Assembly: GCF_003675325.1 (NCBI RefSeq)
Contig: NZ_CP033073.1
Location: forward strand, 62,001-126,000
Direction of reading: 5' to 3'
DNA from: Streptomyces dangxiongensis
GTDB taxonomy: Bacteria > Actinomycetota > Actinomycetes > Streptomycetales > Streptomycetaceae
DNA length: 64,000 nt
Made by a program: the position numbers and the translations under genes. Position 1 is the first letter of the stretch; every line of letters starts with the position of its first letter. Shown here one piece after another: positions 45,741-54,469 of the stretch. The notes beneath the pieces are model-generated. The model was not told the DNA's origin, ran no database searches, and saw nothing but the letters and a program-made list of their open reading frames with translations.

Positions 45741-45831
45741 CGAGGGCCGGGCGCGCCGCCACGGTCATGGGCGAGCCCGGCGACGTCGGCCTCCCACCCG
45801 GCGCGCGTCCACCGGGGAGCCACGGGGCGGC

Positions 45832-46272
45832 TCAGCGCAGTTGCTCGGCCAGTCCGACGATGATGCCCTCCGGGCCGCGGAGGTAGCAGAGCAGATAGCT
45901 GTCCTCGAACCGGGCGATCTGGCCGACGAGTTCGGCGCCGTGAGGGCGCAGGCGGGCAACGGTGTCCTTGATGTCGTCGACGGCGAACATGACGCGGTGC
46001 GTGCCCAGAATGTTGTGCGGCCGGTTGCGCGGCCCGGCGCTGATCACCGCGGGGCTGCGGTACTTCGCCAGCTCGAGCCGGCTGTGACCGTCCGGGGTCC
46101 GGATCATCGCGATGTCACAGCGGACGCCGTCGAGTCCGGTGCACTGGTCGGCGAAGAGGCCCTCGACCTCCGCCCTGCCCTCCAGCTCCATACCGAGTTC
46201 CACGAAGAACGCGATGGCGGCATCCATGTCCTCGACGACGATGCCGACGTTGTCCATCCGCTGAATCGCCAT
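45832..46272 (-). CDS. VOC-family (glyoxalase-like) protein
   Basis: 146 residues from the ATG at 46272, preceded by GGAGAAA. The two beta-alpha-beta modules are clear: MDNVGIVVEDMDAAIAFFVE, LGMELEGRA and, in the second half, HRVMFAVDDIKDTVARLRPH, LCYLRGPEGIIVGLAEQ. The SRLELAKY stretch contains a typical glutamate metal ligand, as does the C-terminal GPEGI segment. Likely a metal-dependent lyase, isomerase or dioxygenase of unknown substrate. Intact and monocistronic. Confidence 0.88.
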   Translation of the reverse strand: MAIQRMDNVGIVVEDMDAAIAFFVELGMELEGRAEVEGLFADQCTGLDGVRCDIAMIRTPDGHSRLELAKYRSPAVISAGPRNRPHNILGTHRVMFAVDDIKDTVARLRPHGAELVGQIARFEDSYLLCYLRGPEGIIVGLAEQLR

Positions 46273-46397
46273 GCTGTTTTCTCCTTCTTCCTCGTGCGGC
46301 TGGTGGTGGCCGCTGATGTCCCTGGGACGGAGCCGGTGGCACGTTCTCGACATCCTCGGACCGCCCAACTCCGAAAAATCTGGATCGCGCCGCACCG

Positions 46398-46598
46398 CTA
46401 CAGCAGACCCGCGAGCCAGGCGCCGCCACCGAGAGTGAGTGCGGCGCAGGTGACCGCTCCCCTGAAGACGATCAGCCGCAGCGTGCCGTCCCCGCTTTTC
46501 ACTAAGTCGGTGCGCAGGTCCGCAAGGTCGACCGCCTGGCGGTCTTGCGCCAGGGCCGGCTGCTCCTGGTCGAAGAGGAGGAGCTGCTCGGGCATCAC
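46398..46598 (-). CDS. Short tail-anchored hypothetical protein
   Basis: 66 residues with a charged N-terminal helix (DRQAVDLADLRTDLVKSGDG) followed by a single C-terminal hydrophobic helix (LIVFRGAVTCAALTLGGGAW). The layout matches small coiled-coil membrane proteins of actinobacteria. The N-terminal boundary is uncertain; the gene may be a remnant. Confidence 0.35.
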   Translation of the reverse strand: MMPEQLLLFDQEQPALAQDRQAVDLADLRTDLVKSGDGTLRLIVFRGAVTCAALTLGGGAWLAGLL

Positions 46599-46817
46599 TG
46601 CCGGCTGGTGCGCGGGCGGGCGGTACCGGAGTGGCCGCCCGAGACGTTCGTCCGGGAGCCGACGAAGATGGCAGAGCCGTCGCCTGCCCCGTTTGAGCGA
46701 TTCGCCGGGAGCCGGTGCCGTTGCGAGTGGTGAGCGCTGGGTCGGCGCGTGATGATCGAACGATGTGTGTGCCTGTGGGGCGAGAAGGCCGTCGCCGACT
46801 CATGAAGGTGACCGGCG

Positions 46818-48086
46818 ATGGGCCGGTCAGGCCGATTGGGGACAGCCGTGGCCGAGGGTGAGTCGAAGCGTGACAAAGCCAGGATGGACCGGTCGGAGGG
46901 ATTCGGAGAGCGGTTGCTGGGGGTGCTGCTGGACCGGGCACACGAGATGCCGCCGCAGTTGATCGCTCCGTTGATCGCGGAGGGTGTGGCCCAGGTCGGT
47001 GGACGCGAGGTCTCGATCCTCCTGCAGGACTATGGGCAGGAGTTCCTGGTGCCGCTACCGGGGAGGGGACTACTGGTCGGTGAGCCAGAAGCGATCGGTG
47101 ACTCCGCGGCGGGCACGGCTTTCCTCCGGATGACCCCGGTCGAGGTCGCGCGGACCGACGGCGTTCGGGTGTACTTGCCGTTGCTGGACGGCAGCGACGA
47201 GGTGGGGGTGATGGCTCTTACCCTGGGCAGCGTCGATGACGACGACCGGCGGCTGCTACGCAGGCTGGCGGGTCTGGTCGCCGACATGCTGGTCACCAAG
47301 CACGCCTACACGGACCGGTTCTTCCAGGCCCGGCGCCGCCAGCCGATGAGCTTGGCCGCGGAGATGCAGTGGTCCTTGCTGCCGCCGCTGTCGATGTCCG
47401 TGCCGCAGGTCGAGGTGGCCGGCATCCTGGAGCCCGCCTACGATATCGCCGGCGACAGTATCGACTACGCCCTCAACGACGACATCCTGCATGCGTCCGT
47501 GATCGATGCGATGGGCCATGGCCTGGACGCGGCCACGATGGCGACCGTCGCGGTCGGCGCCTACCGGCACGCCAGACGCGCCGGCATCAGCCTCGCTGAG
47601 AAGTACGCGTTCATGGACCAGGCCATCGCCGAACAGTTCGGACCCGACCACTTCGTCACCGCGCAGATGATGGACTTGAACATCGTCACCGGCCGCCTGA
47701 AATGGGTCAACGCGGGCCACCCCGCACCCCTGCTGATCCGCAACCACGAGGTCGCCCGCCAACTGGGAGGCCCCGCCACCCTGCCCGTCGGCTTGGGCGG
47801 CCCACCGCCGAAGGTCAGTGAATACACGCTCCGGCGTGGCGACCGGGTGCTGTGCTACACCGACGGTCTGATCGAAGAGCGCGGCAGGGGCGGGGAGCAG
47901 TTCGGCGAGGAACGACTCATCGCGTGCGTCAACCGCATCGAACTCACCGGGGAAGGACTACGGGCAACAGCTCTCCTGCTTTCCCACACCCTGAAATGGG
48001 AACGCGGGGCAACAAGTGATGACGCGACCCTCTTCCTCATCGAGTGGCGCGGCGGCACGGCCGACCACCTCGCCGTCCTGGAATGA
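46818..48086 (+). CDS. PP2C-family SpoIIE-like serine/threonine phosphatase
   Basis: Up to 422 residues; starts at 46848 (GTG) or 46884 (ATG) are also possible. A GAF-like N-terminal half (about 35-155) leads by a linker helix into the SpoIIE-type PP2C domain: EMQWSLLPPLSMSVPQVEVA, the metal-binding GDSIDYALNDDILHASVIDA, MGHGLDAATMATVAVGAYRH, WVNAGHPAPLLIR, DRVLCYTDGLIEERGRGGEQ and the late SDDATLFLIEWR with its Asp pair. Such Streptomyces phosphatases dephosphorylate anti-sigma-factor antagonists and so tune sigma-B-like stress responses. No partner is adjacent. Confidence 0.92.
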   Translation: MGRSGRLGTAVAEGESKRDKARMDRSEGFGERLLGVLLDRAHEMPPQLIAPLIAEGVAQVGGREVSILLQDYGQEFLVPLPGRGLLVGEPEAIGDSAAGTAFLRMTPVEVARTDGVRVYLPLLDGSDEVGVMALTLGSVDDDDRRLLRRLAGLVADMLVTKHAYTDRFFQARRRQPMSLAAEMQWSLLPPLSMSVPQVEVAGILEPAYDIAGDSIDYALNDDILHASVIDAMGHGLDAATMATVAVGAYRHARRAGISLAEKYAFMDQAIAEQFGPDHFVTAQMMDLNIVTGRLKWVNAGHPAPLLIRNHEVARQLGGPATLPVGLGGPPPKVSEYTLRRGDRVLCYTDGLIEERGRGGEQFGEERLIACVNRIELTGEGLRATALLLSHTLKWERGATSDDATLFLIEWRGGTADHLAVLE

Positions 48087-48160
48087 ACCACGCTCACGAA
48101 CCAGCACGCGCATGCCGCACCGCTTGCGTGATCCCTGCGGCGTGGCCCTTGAACGTCGGT

Positions 48161-48400
48161 TCACTTGGTGAGTCGCCGGTGGTTGATGAGGCTGGTGGCG
48201 ATGGCGGTGAAGGCCAGGAAGTGCTCTGGCTTGCGTTCGTAGCGCCGGTGGAGCCGACGGCATCCGCCGAGCCGGGACATGGTGCGCTCGACCACCCAGC
48301 GGTGTCGGCCCAGTTCTTGTGAGTTCTCGACGCCGCGCCGGGCGATGCGAGGAGTGATGTTCCGTTCGCGGAGCCAGTCGTTCCGGACGACCGCACGCCA
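48161..48400 (-). pseudogene. IS5-family transposase, C-terminal remnant
   Basis: Reads NSQELGRHRWVVERTMSRLG, then GCRRLHRRYERKPEHFLAFT and AIATSLINHRRLTK before the stop at 48161-48163. This includes the catalytic Glu helix (WVVERT) of IS5 transposases. The 5' part is missing. It is a relative of the fragment at 10665-10784. Confidence 0.8.
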
Positions 48401-48836
48401 GCCGACCGTTACGCCCCCGACGTGCTGGCCGACCGCGGCATCCGCGCCGTCGCCCGCGAACCCGGCCCCCTGCTGGGGGACGGGCTTGTCCGTATCGGAT
48501 CTTGAAGTGGGAGCTTCGTATCACGGAAGGTTTTCACGCGACAACGTAGATCAGGGAGGTTCGTGCATTCCGTTGAACCAGCGCCTGGATTCGCCACAGG
48601 TCTTCCTGATGGGCCGGATGGAATGACCTCGGGCCGGCCGGGGTCCCGCGGCGATCGTGGCTTGCGCACCGCGCTTCCCGCGCGGCACGACTTCGGCCTC
48701 GCTCCCGCCGGGCCTGGACGAGGAGTATCCTCGTCGATACCGAGGGCATGTCGTGCACCGGCTTCCACGCTGACGTCGCTCTCGGCGAGTCACGACAACC
48801 GGGCCGGCCGAGCCGGCCCGGGGTTGGGTCCGCGTC
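48401..48836. other. Upstream region of the DUF5994 gene with strong hairpin
   Basis: No gene recognised. At 48799-48821 a ten-base perfect inverted repeat with a three-base loop (CCGGGCCGGCcgaGCCGGCCCGG) lies 15 bases before the DUF5994 start. It may reduce translation or mark the end of an upstream transcript. Confidence 0.55.
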
Positions 48837-49373
48837 ATGGCCGCTACTTCTGCGATGCGCGCGGTCGAAGACCCGGTTTCATCTTCGTCGCGGCTCCGAC
48901 TCGTGCTGGCACCTGCCGGCACGTCACCGGCATTGATCGACGGTGCTTGGTGGCCCCGCTCCCGCGACCTGACGACGGAGCTTCCGGCGCTCATCGAGGT
49001 GCTCGACCCGCTGTGGGGGCGGATCACCCGAGTGACAGTTAACCCCACATCGTGGCCGGTCATTCCGCGGAAGGTGCCCGTCCGAGGGCACGTGGTGCAC
49101 GTCGGCTGGTTCGAGGCCGAGCAGGACCCGCACGAGCTGTTGCTGCTCTCCTGCACAATCGGCCGCTGGGACCTGCTGGTGATCCCGCCGGAAACGGACC
49201 CGGCCACCGCGGCCCGGTTGATGACCAAGGCCAGCGACCCGTCGCGGAGCCTCACGGCGAGCGCCCTGGTCCGGGATTCCGCGGGCTTCCGGTCCTCACA
49301 GGAGGAAGCGTCCGCCTCGGACTCCGTCCTGGAGGCAGTCTGGGACTCCGAAGGCGGCCACGACGGGCGATAG
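48837..49373 (+). CDS. DUF5994 family protein
   Basis: 178 residues. The order of motifs (RLVLAPAGTSPALIDGAWWP, RSRDLTTELPALIEVLDPLW, RITRVTVNPTSWPVIPRKVP, HVGWFEAEQDPHELLLLSCT, WDLLVIPPETDPATAARLM) matches DUF5994, a Streptomyces family of unknown function present in many paralogous copies, often in osmotic or sporulation-related loci. The start at 48837 fits the family length. It lies 78 bases upstream of gvpA, so co-transcription is possible. Confidence 0.85.
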   Translation: MAATSAMRAVEDPVSSSSRLRLVLAPAGTSPALIDGAWWPRSRDLTTELPALIEVLDPLWGRITRVTVNPTSWPVIPRKVPVRGHVVHVGWFEAEQDPHELLLLSCTIGRWDLLVIPPETDPATAARLMTKASDPSRSLTASALVRDSAGFRSSQEEASASDSVLEAVWDSEGGHDGR

Positions 49374-49451
49374 CCGGCTCATGGCCGTGTCCTCGAAGAG
49401 GAACAGGTCGGGCGGGACCGGACAGAGACAGGCGGCAAGGGGCTGGTCGTA

Positions 49452-49853
49452 ATGACCGTGGCAACACAACAGGGCGGCGGAGGAGGTTCCAGTGGCCTCT
49501 ATGACGTCCTTGAGCTCATTCTCGACCGCGGGCTGGTGATCGACGCTTTCGTGCGGGTCTCCGTCGTCGGTATCGAGATACTCAAGATCGATATTCGGAT
49601 CGTGGTCGCCAGCGTCGACACCTACCTGCGCTTCGCGGAGGCGTGCAACCGCCTCGATCTGGAGGCGGGGCCGAGCAAGCCGGCCGGGCTCAAAGAGCTC
49701 ACAGGGCAGGTCACGGAGTCCGGCGCCCGCGGCAAGACGAAGGGAGCTTTGTCCGGCGCCGCGGAGACGGTTTCCGACGCCTTCCAGCAGGCACGCGGTG
49801 AAGGCCGGGAGCGTCAGGCCGAACGGCCCGCCCCGGGCAGGCGAGGGGAATGA
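49452..49853 (+). CDS. gvpA: Gas vesicle structural protein GvpA/GvpJ type
   Basis: 133 residues. The amphipathic core is plain: GLYDVLELILDRGLVIDAFV, RVSVVGIEILKIDIRIVVAS, VDTYLRFAEACNRLDL. This is the alpha-beta-beta-alpha shell fold of GvpA. The C-terminal 55 residues are a hydrophilic extension (TESGARGKTKGALSGAAETV) seen in Streptomyces GvpA copies. No other gvp gene (gvpF, gvpN, gvpK, gvpS and so on) is present in the window, so this is an orphan. It may be a relic or may act with a cluster elsewhere. Confidence 0.88.
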   Translation: MTVATQQGGGGGSSGLYDVLELILDRGLVIDAFVRVSVVGIEILKIDIRIVVASVDTYLRFAEACNRLDLEAGPSKPAGLKELTGQVTESGARGKTKGALSGAAETVSDAFQQARGEGRERQAERPAPGRRGE

Positions 49854-50199
49854 CAGGTGAGTAGTCGCGTCTACGGTTATCCGTGCCTCGCACTCGCCAC
49901 TCCCCCAGGACATCGACTGCGGAAGGCGGCGCCGCGGAGGTATCCGGACCCGCAGCGACCCGGCCGCCGAACGGATGAGAACCCGCGTAGCCCCGTTGCG
50001 GAGGGATCCGGTCGTGCACAAGCTGATCGGCACGAGTGCGGCTTGGGGCCAAGCCTCCCTCTCCCTGATATCGACCGGAACGCGCTTCGACGTGGGCCAA
50101 GGGGGGTCCGCGTAAGTCGGTGAGTTCCGCAGGGGCGGGGCACACAGGCCCTATGACGCCGTCCAGCCGCGCGCCCCAGTCGTGGTCGTCGACCGCGCA

Positions 50200-50595
50200 A
50201 CAGGGCTGTCCGTATGGAGCGGCGGCGCGGGCCGGCGGGAGAGAGGGTGCCGTCGACGATGTAGACGGTGTCCTTGCGCGGCCTGCGGGCCGGTGAGATG
50301 GCCAGCAGCGGTGCGAGGTGATCGAGGATGCGGTCGGCCGCGGACCTCGAAGCCCGAACAGCGGCGCTACCTGCCGCAACGTGAGGTTCGTGCGCCAGTA
50401 CGTGGCCACCAGCAGTACCCGGTACTCCAGCGGCAGTCGCCAGGGACGGCCACCTCGGATGTCGCCGCCACGACGCCGCACCAACGCCCACCAGCCTGGC
50501 GAACTGCACCTCGGTCAACCCGGAGAACGGCTCGATCCACTTCTCCCGACTCCGGTGCGGCATGACGGGCTTCGCCGATGCTCGTAGACTCATGA
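50200..50595 (-). pseudogene. IS5-family transposase, 5' part with frameshifts
   Basis: From about 50590 the minus strand reads PHRSREKWIEPFSGLTEVQF, then in a second frame GGRPWRLPLEYRVLLVATYW and TNLTLRQVAPLFG, then back to SAADRILDHLAPLLAISPAR and DTVYIVDGTL with the first catalytic Asp. It breaks up near 50230. The rest of the catalytic domain is gone. From 49854 to 50199 nothing convincing is seen. Confidence 0.75.
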
Positions 50596-50652
50596 CGTGG
50601 CATTCGAGCACCCCGCACTGCTGCTTCCTGTGACCGGAAGGCGCTGAGGGCG

Positions 50653-51017
50653 ATGCCGGACGGCGTCGCCCGCCATGGCTACGCCAGCCTGCTGACGGGC
50701 ACCCGCGCCACCAGCGGCGACGACGCAGCCATGGTCCTGGCCCGGAGCCGGTTCCCGTCCACCGGCACCTACGCGCCCATCCGCGAAGTCGGGGCCCGCC
50801 TGGCGGCCGACACCGCGCCTGAGCAGGCCACGGTTGTGGACATGGGATGCGGCACGGGCTACTACCTGGCCGGCGTACTCGACCGGATGCCCGGCGCCCG
50901 TGGTCTGGGTCTGGACACGTCGGTGCGCGCGCTGCGCTCGGCGGCCCGTGCCCACGACCGAGGCGCCGCGGTGGCCTGGGACGTCTTCCGTCCCTTCCCG
51001 CTGGCCGACGGGGTGGC
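50653..51017 (+). pseudogene. RlmA-like rRNA methyltransferase fragment
   Basis: Residues include RHGYASLLTGTRATSGDDAA, MVLARSRF and the SAM-binding motif VVDMGCGTGYYLAGVLDRMP, GLGLDTSVRALRSAARAHD, as in 23S rRNA guanine methyltransferases of the RlmA/TlrB type. The N-terminal zinc-finger part (normally four cysteines) is absent, and the frame runs into unrelated, oppositely oriented sequence after PLADGVAD. Both ends are therefore truncated. Confidence 0.72.
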
Positions 51018-51516
51018 CGATGCGACAACCAGGACGGCGTCGCCGGCCGCGTCGGTGAAGTGCACTCCCGGCCCGGGGGTGCGGCGACCGTGTTGATCGA
51101 GGCGGTGGCCGCGTACGCGTTCGGGGGCATCGGTGACCGGCAGCGCCGACAGGTCGTCAAGGCCCGCGTGGCAGACGGTGGTCGGGGCCGGGCACCGTAT
51201 GGTGCACGAGGTTGGGCATGGTGGCCGCGGTGCGGACCGCGAACGCGAGGTCGTCGTCACGCAGGCGTTCGTCGGCGAACGTCACCGCGGCCACCGGCCC
51301 CCGCTGGGCGGCCAGGCACGCGAGCGTGGTGAAGTCCAGCCCGGCCAGGCCGGCGCTGACCGGCCGGTCCACGACCCGGGCGGCGACGGCCTCGGCGAGC
51401 GCGGCCCGCACCACCGGGGCCTGCCGGCGCAGGCCGATGCGCGGGGAGGCGACCGGCTCGTAACGCTCAGCCCGAAGTGCAACTGCAAGGCCGGGAAGCA
51501 TGAGTCGGCGCGTCAC
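51018..51516 (-). pseudogene. Asparagine-synthetase-like (lasso-cyclase type) remnant
   Basis: One frame reads YEPVASPRIGLRRQAPVVRA, LAEAVAARVVDRPVSAGLAG, LDFTTLACLAAQRGPVAAVT, ERLRDDDLAFAVRTAATMPN. Others continue LDDLSALPVTDAPNAYAATA and VHFTDAAGDAVLVV. This is the synthetase half of asparagine-synthetase-like enzymes; relatives of this size make lasso-peptide macrolactams. The ATP-pyrophosphatase signature (normally SGGLDS) is damaged here to AGLDFT. Several frameshifts are present and the N-terminal half is missing. Confidence 0.6.
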
Positions 51517-51986
51517 TGCTCATCGAGCGATGCCTGGCGGGCAAGGAACTCCTCGAACGCCGCCTTCTGCTTCGGATCCATGAAGCTTTGACGGACATTG
51601 CGGGCCTGCTCCTGGAGCCAGTGCGCCTCGTCGGGGACCAGTAGCTCGGCGACCACCACGCCTCCACGAGCGACCGCCGTGCGGCCTCCCACGCGACGAC
51701 GAAAGAGCGTGAACGCGCCGAATTCCGCCGGGTGGGCCAGCTCCGGCTTTTCCGCTTCAGCCGGCTCCTCGTCCTCAACACCACTCGCCGGGTAGGCGGT
51801 GGGGGCCCAATGCTCCCAGAGCGCCAACGTGGCCGCGGGCACTAGCACCGCGCGCTCCGCCTCATCGCGCCCCTCCCACATGAACGTGACCGTGACGGGC
51901 TCGCCGACCGCCTCGGCCAACCCGAGCACCCTCTCCACCTCATCGTTGATCGGGTATCCCACCACTGCCTCTATCTGAATCCCCAT
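51513..51986 (-). CDS. Hypothetical protein, 157 residues
   Basis: ATG at 51986. The product is acidic and soluble: GIQIEAVVGYPINDEVERVL, GEPVTVTFMWEGRDEAERAV, FGAFTLFRRRVGGRTAVARG, AHWLQEQARNVRQSFMDPKQ, FEEFLARQASLDEQ. No domain recognised and no membrane segment. Codon use is normal and the frame intact, so it is probably real. It overlaps the start region of the asparagine-synthetase remnant by a few bases. Confidence 0.6.
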   Translation of the reverse strand: MGIQIEAVVGYPINDEVERVLGLAEAVGEPVTVTFMWEGRDEAERAVLVPAATLALWEHWAPTAYPASGVEDEEPAEAEKPELAHPAEFGAFTLFRRRVGGRTAVARGGVVVAELLVPDEAHWLQEQARNVRQSFMDPKQKAAFEEFLARQASLDEQ

Positions 51987-52176
51987 GGCGCCTGAGGCTA
52001 CTGGCTGCTTCCGACATCCCGGACCATAGCTCCTGCGCCTCTGGGACCATGGCCCACCAGGCGGACCGCCCGAAACTGGTGATTTCACCGACTGGGCGCT
52101 TGTCCGACCGGCGGGGGCCGGCAGGGGCCGCGGGCGCCGCGGGGGTGGAGGGTGGGGGTAATGGGTGGGGGCCTGA

Positions 52177-52235
52177 GGCGCGGGCCGGACGGGCGCGGGC
52201 CGGACGGGCGCAGGCCGGACGGGCGCAGGCCGGTG
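52177..52235. repeat. 15-bp tandem repeat, about four copies
   Basis: Units GGGCGCGGGCCGGAC and GGGCGCAGGCCGGAC run head to tail from 52177 to 52235. In the minus frame they encode repeats of five residues (ARPAC/ARPAR). They lie in the decayed 3' part of the adjacent IS5-type transposase and are probably a replication-slippage expansion. Confidence 0.85.
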
Positions 52236-52239
52236 AGCA

Positions 52240-52829
52240 CGCATCCTGCGCGAGCAGGCGGGCGGCGGCCCTGGTGGACGGCCTGCCTGATCCAACGCTG
52301 CCCCGGCCCCAGCACATCGGCCGACACCCCGGCGTACCTACAGGCGTGCCAAAGCCGCCTTCACCGGCAAGGTGAATCTTGCAGGTCAGGCCGCCCCTGG
52401 ACCGGGTGAGCGCCTCGTCGGGGCGGTGTGCCGGGGCGTCGTCCCATTTTTCGGGACCCGCGTCCGGGCCTTGCGGGCGCCGGCCGCGTGTTGGTGAGCC
52501 CGGCAGGACGTCGGTTCGACGCCGACCATCGACCAGTCGACCCCGTCGGCGAGGTCGGCGAGGTCGGCGGCGGCCTGGACCGCCTACAGGATCCGGTTCG
52601 GGTGCCGTCCGCCGACCAGCGGCGATGTCGCTCATAGACGGACTTCCACGTCTCGTAGCGTTCCGGCAGGTCACGCCACGGGACACCGGTGCGGATCCGG
52701 AACAGGATCCCGTTGACCACCGTGCGGTGGTCGTGCGGTGGTCGTTCCACCGACCGCCCCGACCGCCGGACGGCGGCAGGTTCGGCTCCAGAGGCGACCA
52801 CTCGCGATTCGTCAGATCCCCCGCCCCAT
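52240..52829 (-). pseudogene. IS5-family transposase with several frameshifts
   Basis: Starting near 52829: GDLTNREWSPLEPNLPPSGG, WNDHRTVVNGILFRIRTGVP, WRDLPERYETWKSVYERHRR, WSADGT; then in other frames VGVEPTSCRAHQHAAGAR, SRGGLTCKIHLA. These are the usual IS5 blocks. The first Met frame lacks one G in a GGGGG run, and further shifts follow at about 52590 and 52470. The DKGY and Glu regions are lost into the tandem repeat. Confidence 0.8.
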
Positions 52830-52980
52830 AACCGCTACAACAAGCCACGGCATCGCAACTCCTCCCCTCACGGAGCACGAGCCGACCAGGTTGCGACTGG
52901 CGAAGACGTTTACTCGGGCGCGCTCGGTGCAGACGATGAGCTAACACAGCCTTTAAATGACGACGAAACGGAGACGCACC

Positions 52981-53259
52981 ATGGGCATCATCGCGTGGAT
53001 CATCATCGGCCTGCTCGCCGGCGCCATCGCCAAAGCCCTGATGCCGGGCAAGGACCCCGGCGGCATCATCGTCACCATGCTCATCGGTATCGCCGGCGGT
53101 CTCCTCGGCGGGTGGCTGGGCAAGGTGATCTTCGGCGTCGACTCCGTCGACGGGTTCTTCAACCTCTCCACCTGGATCGCCGCGATCGTCGGCTCTCTCA
53201 TCCTGCTGCTCCTCTACCGCCTCGTCATCGGTAACCGGCACTCGCACCGCCACGCATGA
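52981..53259 (+). CDS. GlsB/YeaQ/YmgE-family stress membrane protein
   Basis: 92 residues from the ATG at 52981 (a GGAG site lies just upstream). It has three short hydrophobic segments with the family glycine pattern: GIIAWIIIGLLAGAIAKALM, PGKDPGGIIVTMLIGIAGGL, LGGWLGKVIFGVD, then FNLSTWIAAIVGSLILLLLY and a His-rich end. Transglycosylase-associated proteins of this family are small inner-membrane proteins linked to stress; the molecular role is not settled. A strong terminator follows. Confidence 0.93.
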   Translation: MGIIAWIIIGLLAGAIAKALMPGKDPGGIIVTMLIGIAGGLLGGWLGKVIFGVDSVDGFFNLSTWIAAIVGSLILLLLYRLVIGNRHSHRHA

Positions 53260-53293
53260 CCCACTGAAGGCACACGCCTCCGACGCACCTGAA

Positions 53294-53324
53294 CGGCTCC
53301 CTCCTGCTCGCAGGACGGGAGCCG
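53294..53324 (+). terminator. Hairpin terminator after glsB-like gene
   Basis: CGGCTCCC (53294-53301) pairs with GGGAGCCG (53317-53324). Inside, TCCTG pairs with CAGGA around the loop CTCG. The 13-bp stem has one bulge, 35 bases after the stop. No T-run follows, as is common in Streptomyces. Confidence 0.85.
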
Positions 53325-53960
53325 TCGGCGTGTACGCCGGCCCCGCTTCGGACGGGCTGAGCGCAGCCACATCTGAGCATCGCCGGCCTGCTGGCATCGG
53401 GGTGGGCGGCGGTGAAGGCGGGGCGCGGCGGTGCGGAACCAGCAGCCGCACGCCGATCGCGCCGGCGACGGACTCGTCGCCGGGGCGGGCGGTCAGGACG
53501 TCGGCGAGCAGGGAAAAGACGTCACCAAGCATCTCGCCGCCCGCGGGGGGCCCGGCCGGCGGCGTACTCGAAACAGACAGCCCAACGCGCGCACCGCCGG
53601 GTGTGAGCCCAGCAGGTCACCGGCCAACTCACCTTCCCCGCCGGCACCGTCGCCGGCGAGGCCGGCGTCTGCGGAGGCCGGGGCGGCCTCGTCCCGGCCG
53701 TGCGCGGGCGGTGGCAGGCCGACGGGGCGAGCGAGGGGCTCGGCGAGGTCGCGCAGGTGAGCAAGGACGGCCGGCAGATCCGCGGCGAGGCCGGCGCGGG
53801 GAGCACCACTCGTTCGTGGTCTTGCCGAAGGTGCGCCGGGCACCCTCCCCGAGGGCGCGGGGAGCACCGGTGCGGGAGGCGTGTCCGCATTCCGGAGGGA
53901 GGACCATACCCGAACGTGGCCGAGCCGGGCATGGTGAGACGGCAGGCGCGCGCGTGGCGG
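53325..53960. other. Probable gene remnant, unknown
   Basis: On the minus strand two frames show plausible helical protein (LAADLPAVLAHLRDLAEPLA near 53780; GDVFSLLADVLTARPGDESV near 53470), as if one gene of about 130 codons had been frameshifted near 53540. I do not recognise the family. Confidence 0.35.
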
Positions 53961-54317
53961 TTACGGCAGCGAGGTGAGCTGAGGGAGGTGGCCGACCAGG
54001 GGGAAGGTGGGCAGGGGCACGGTGCCGATCTCCGGGTGGTGCTGGTGGACGATGTGGGAGTGGATGGGGTCCATGCCGGGTGGGCTGAGCACGGGGGCGG
54101 TGGAGCGGTCGCCGCACAGCAGGTCGGGTGCGAACCGGTGGTGCAGGAGTTCGGTGCGCCAGTGGTCGGCGTCGTCGTACTCGTCGCTGTGGGCGTGTTC
54201 GACGAAGAGACAGACGCTGTACCCTGCCGCGTCCGGAGCCGCGAATGTCAGGGGCGTCGCAGTAGGAGGATCGACATTGACCACCTGGTGCCGCTCACCG
54301 AAGTTCTGCAGACGCAC
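53961..54317 (-). CDS. Hypothetical protein, 118 residues
   Basis: ATG at 54317. The text looks genuinely coding (AAGYSVCLFVEHAHSDEYDD, ADHWRTELLHHRFAPDLLCG) and is His-rich towards the end (HSHIVHQHHPEIG). No known domain, signal peptide or membrane helix. The start is uncertain and the gene may be 5'-truncated. It lies just downstream of the beta-sandwich protein locus. Confidence 0.4.
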   Translation of the reverse strand: MRLQNFGERHQVVNVDPPTATPLTFAAPDAAGYSVCLFVEHAHSDEYDDADHWRTELLHHRFAPDLLCGDRSTAPVLSPPGMDPIHSHIVHQHHPEIGTVPLPTFPLVGHLPQLTSLP

Positions 54318-54354
54318 CAGGAGCAGCTCAATGCACTAGGCGTAGCAGTTTCTT

Positions 54355-54465
54355 CACGTCGAGAAGGGGTGGCATTGCGCCTGGCCGGGAGCGCGACGAC
54401 GATGCGGGCCCGGCCGTCGGGGCAACGGCCGGACTCCGCGCCGGAGGAGCTGCGTCACGTCCTGC
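54355..54465 (-). pseudogene. Degenerate third copy of the DPDED-type module end
   Basis: The minus strand reads GRCPDGRARIVVALPARRNA, which lines up with GRYTDGEARIGAAPPARLKA at the end of the 527-residue protein and GRYTDGQIRVGKAKAVKLKG in the 158-residue protein. Only the last part of the module remains, so it is a remnant of a further tandem copy. Confidence 0.55.
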
Positions 54466-54469
54466 TCTG

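Noticed and set aside
51018..51516. A working lasso-peptide biosynthetic cluster
   Set aside because: Only one damaged cyclase fragment is present; no precursor peptide, leader peptidase or RRE protein was found nearby.
52177..52235. Possible CRISPR-like repeat
   Set aside because: The units are contiguous 15-mers with no spacers.
51940..53532. A 530-codon minus-strand frame
   Set aside because: It runs antisense through the glsB-like gene and uses the wrong frame for most of the IS5 remnant.
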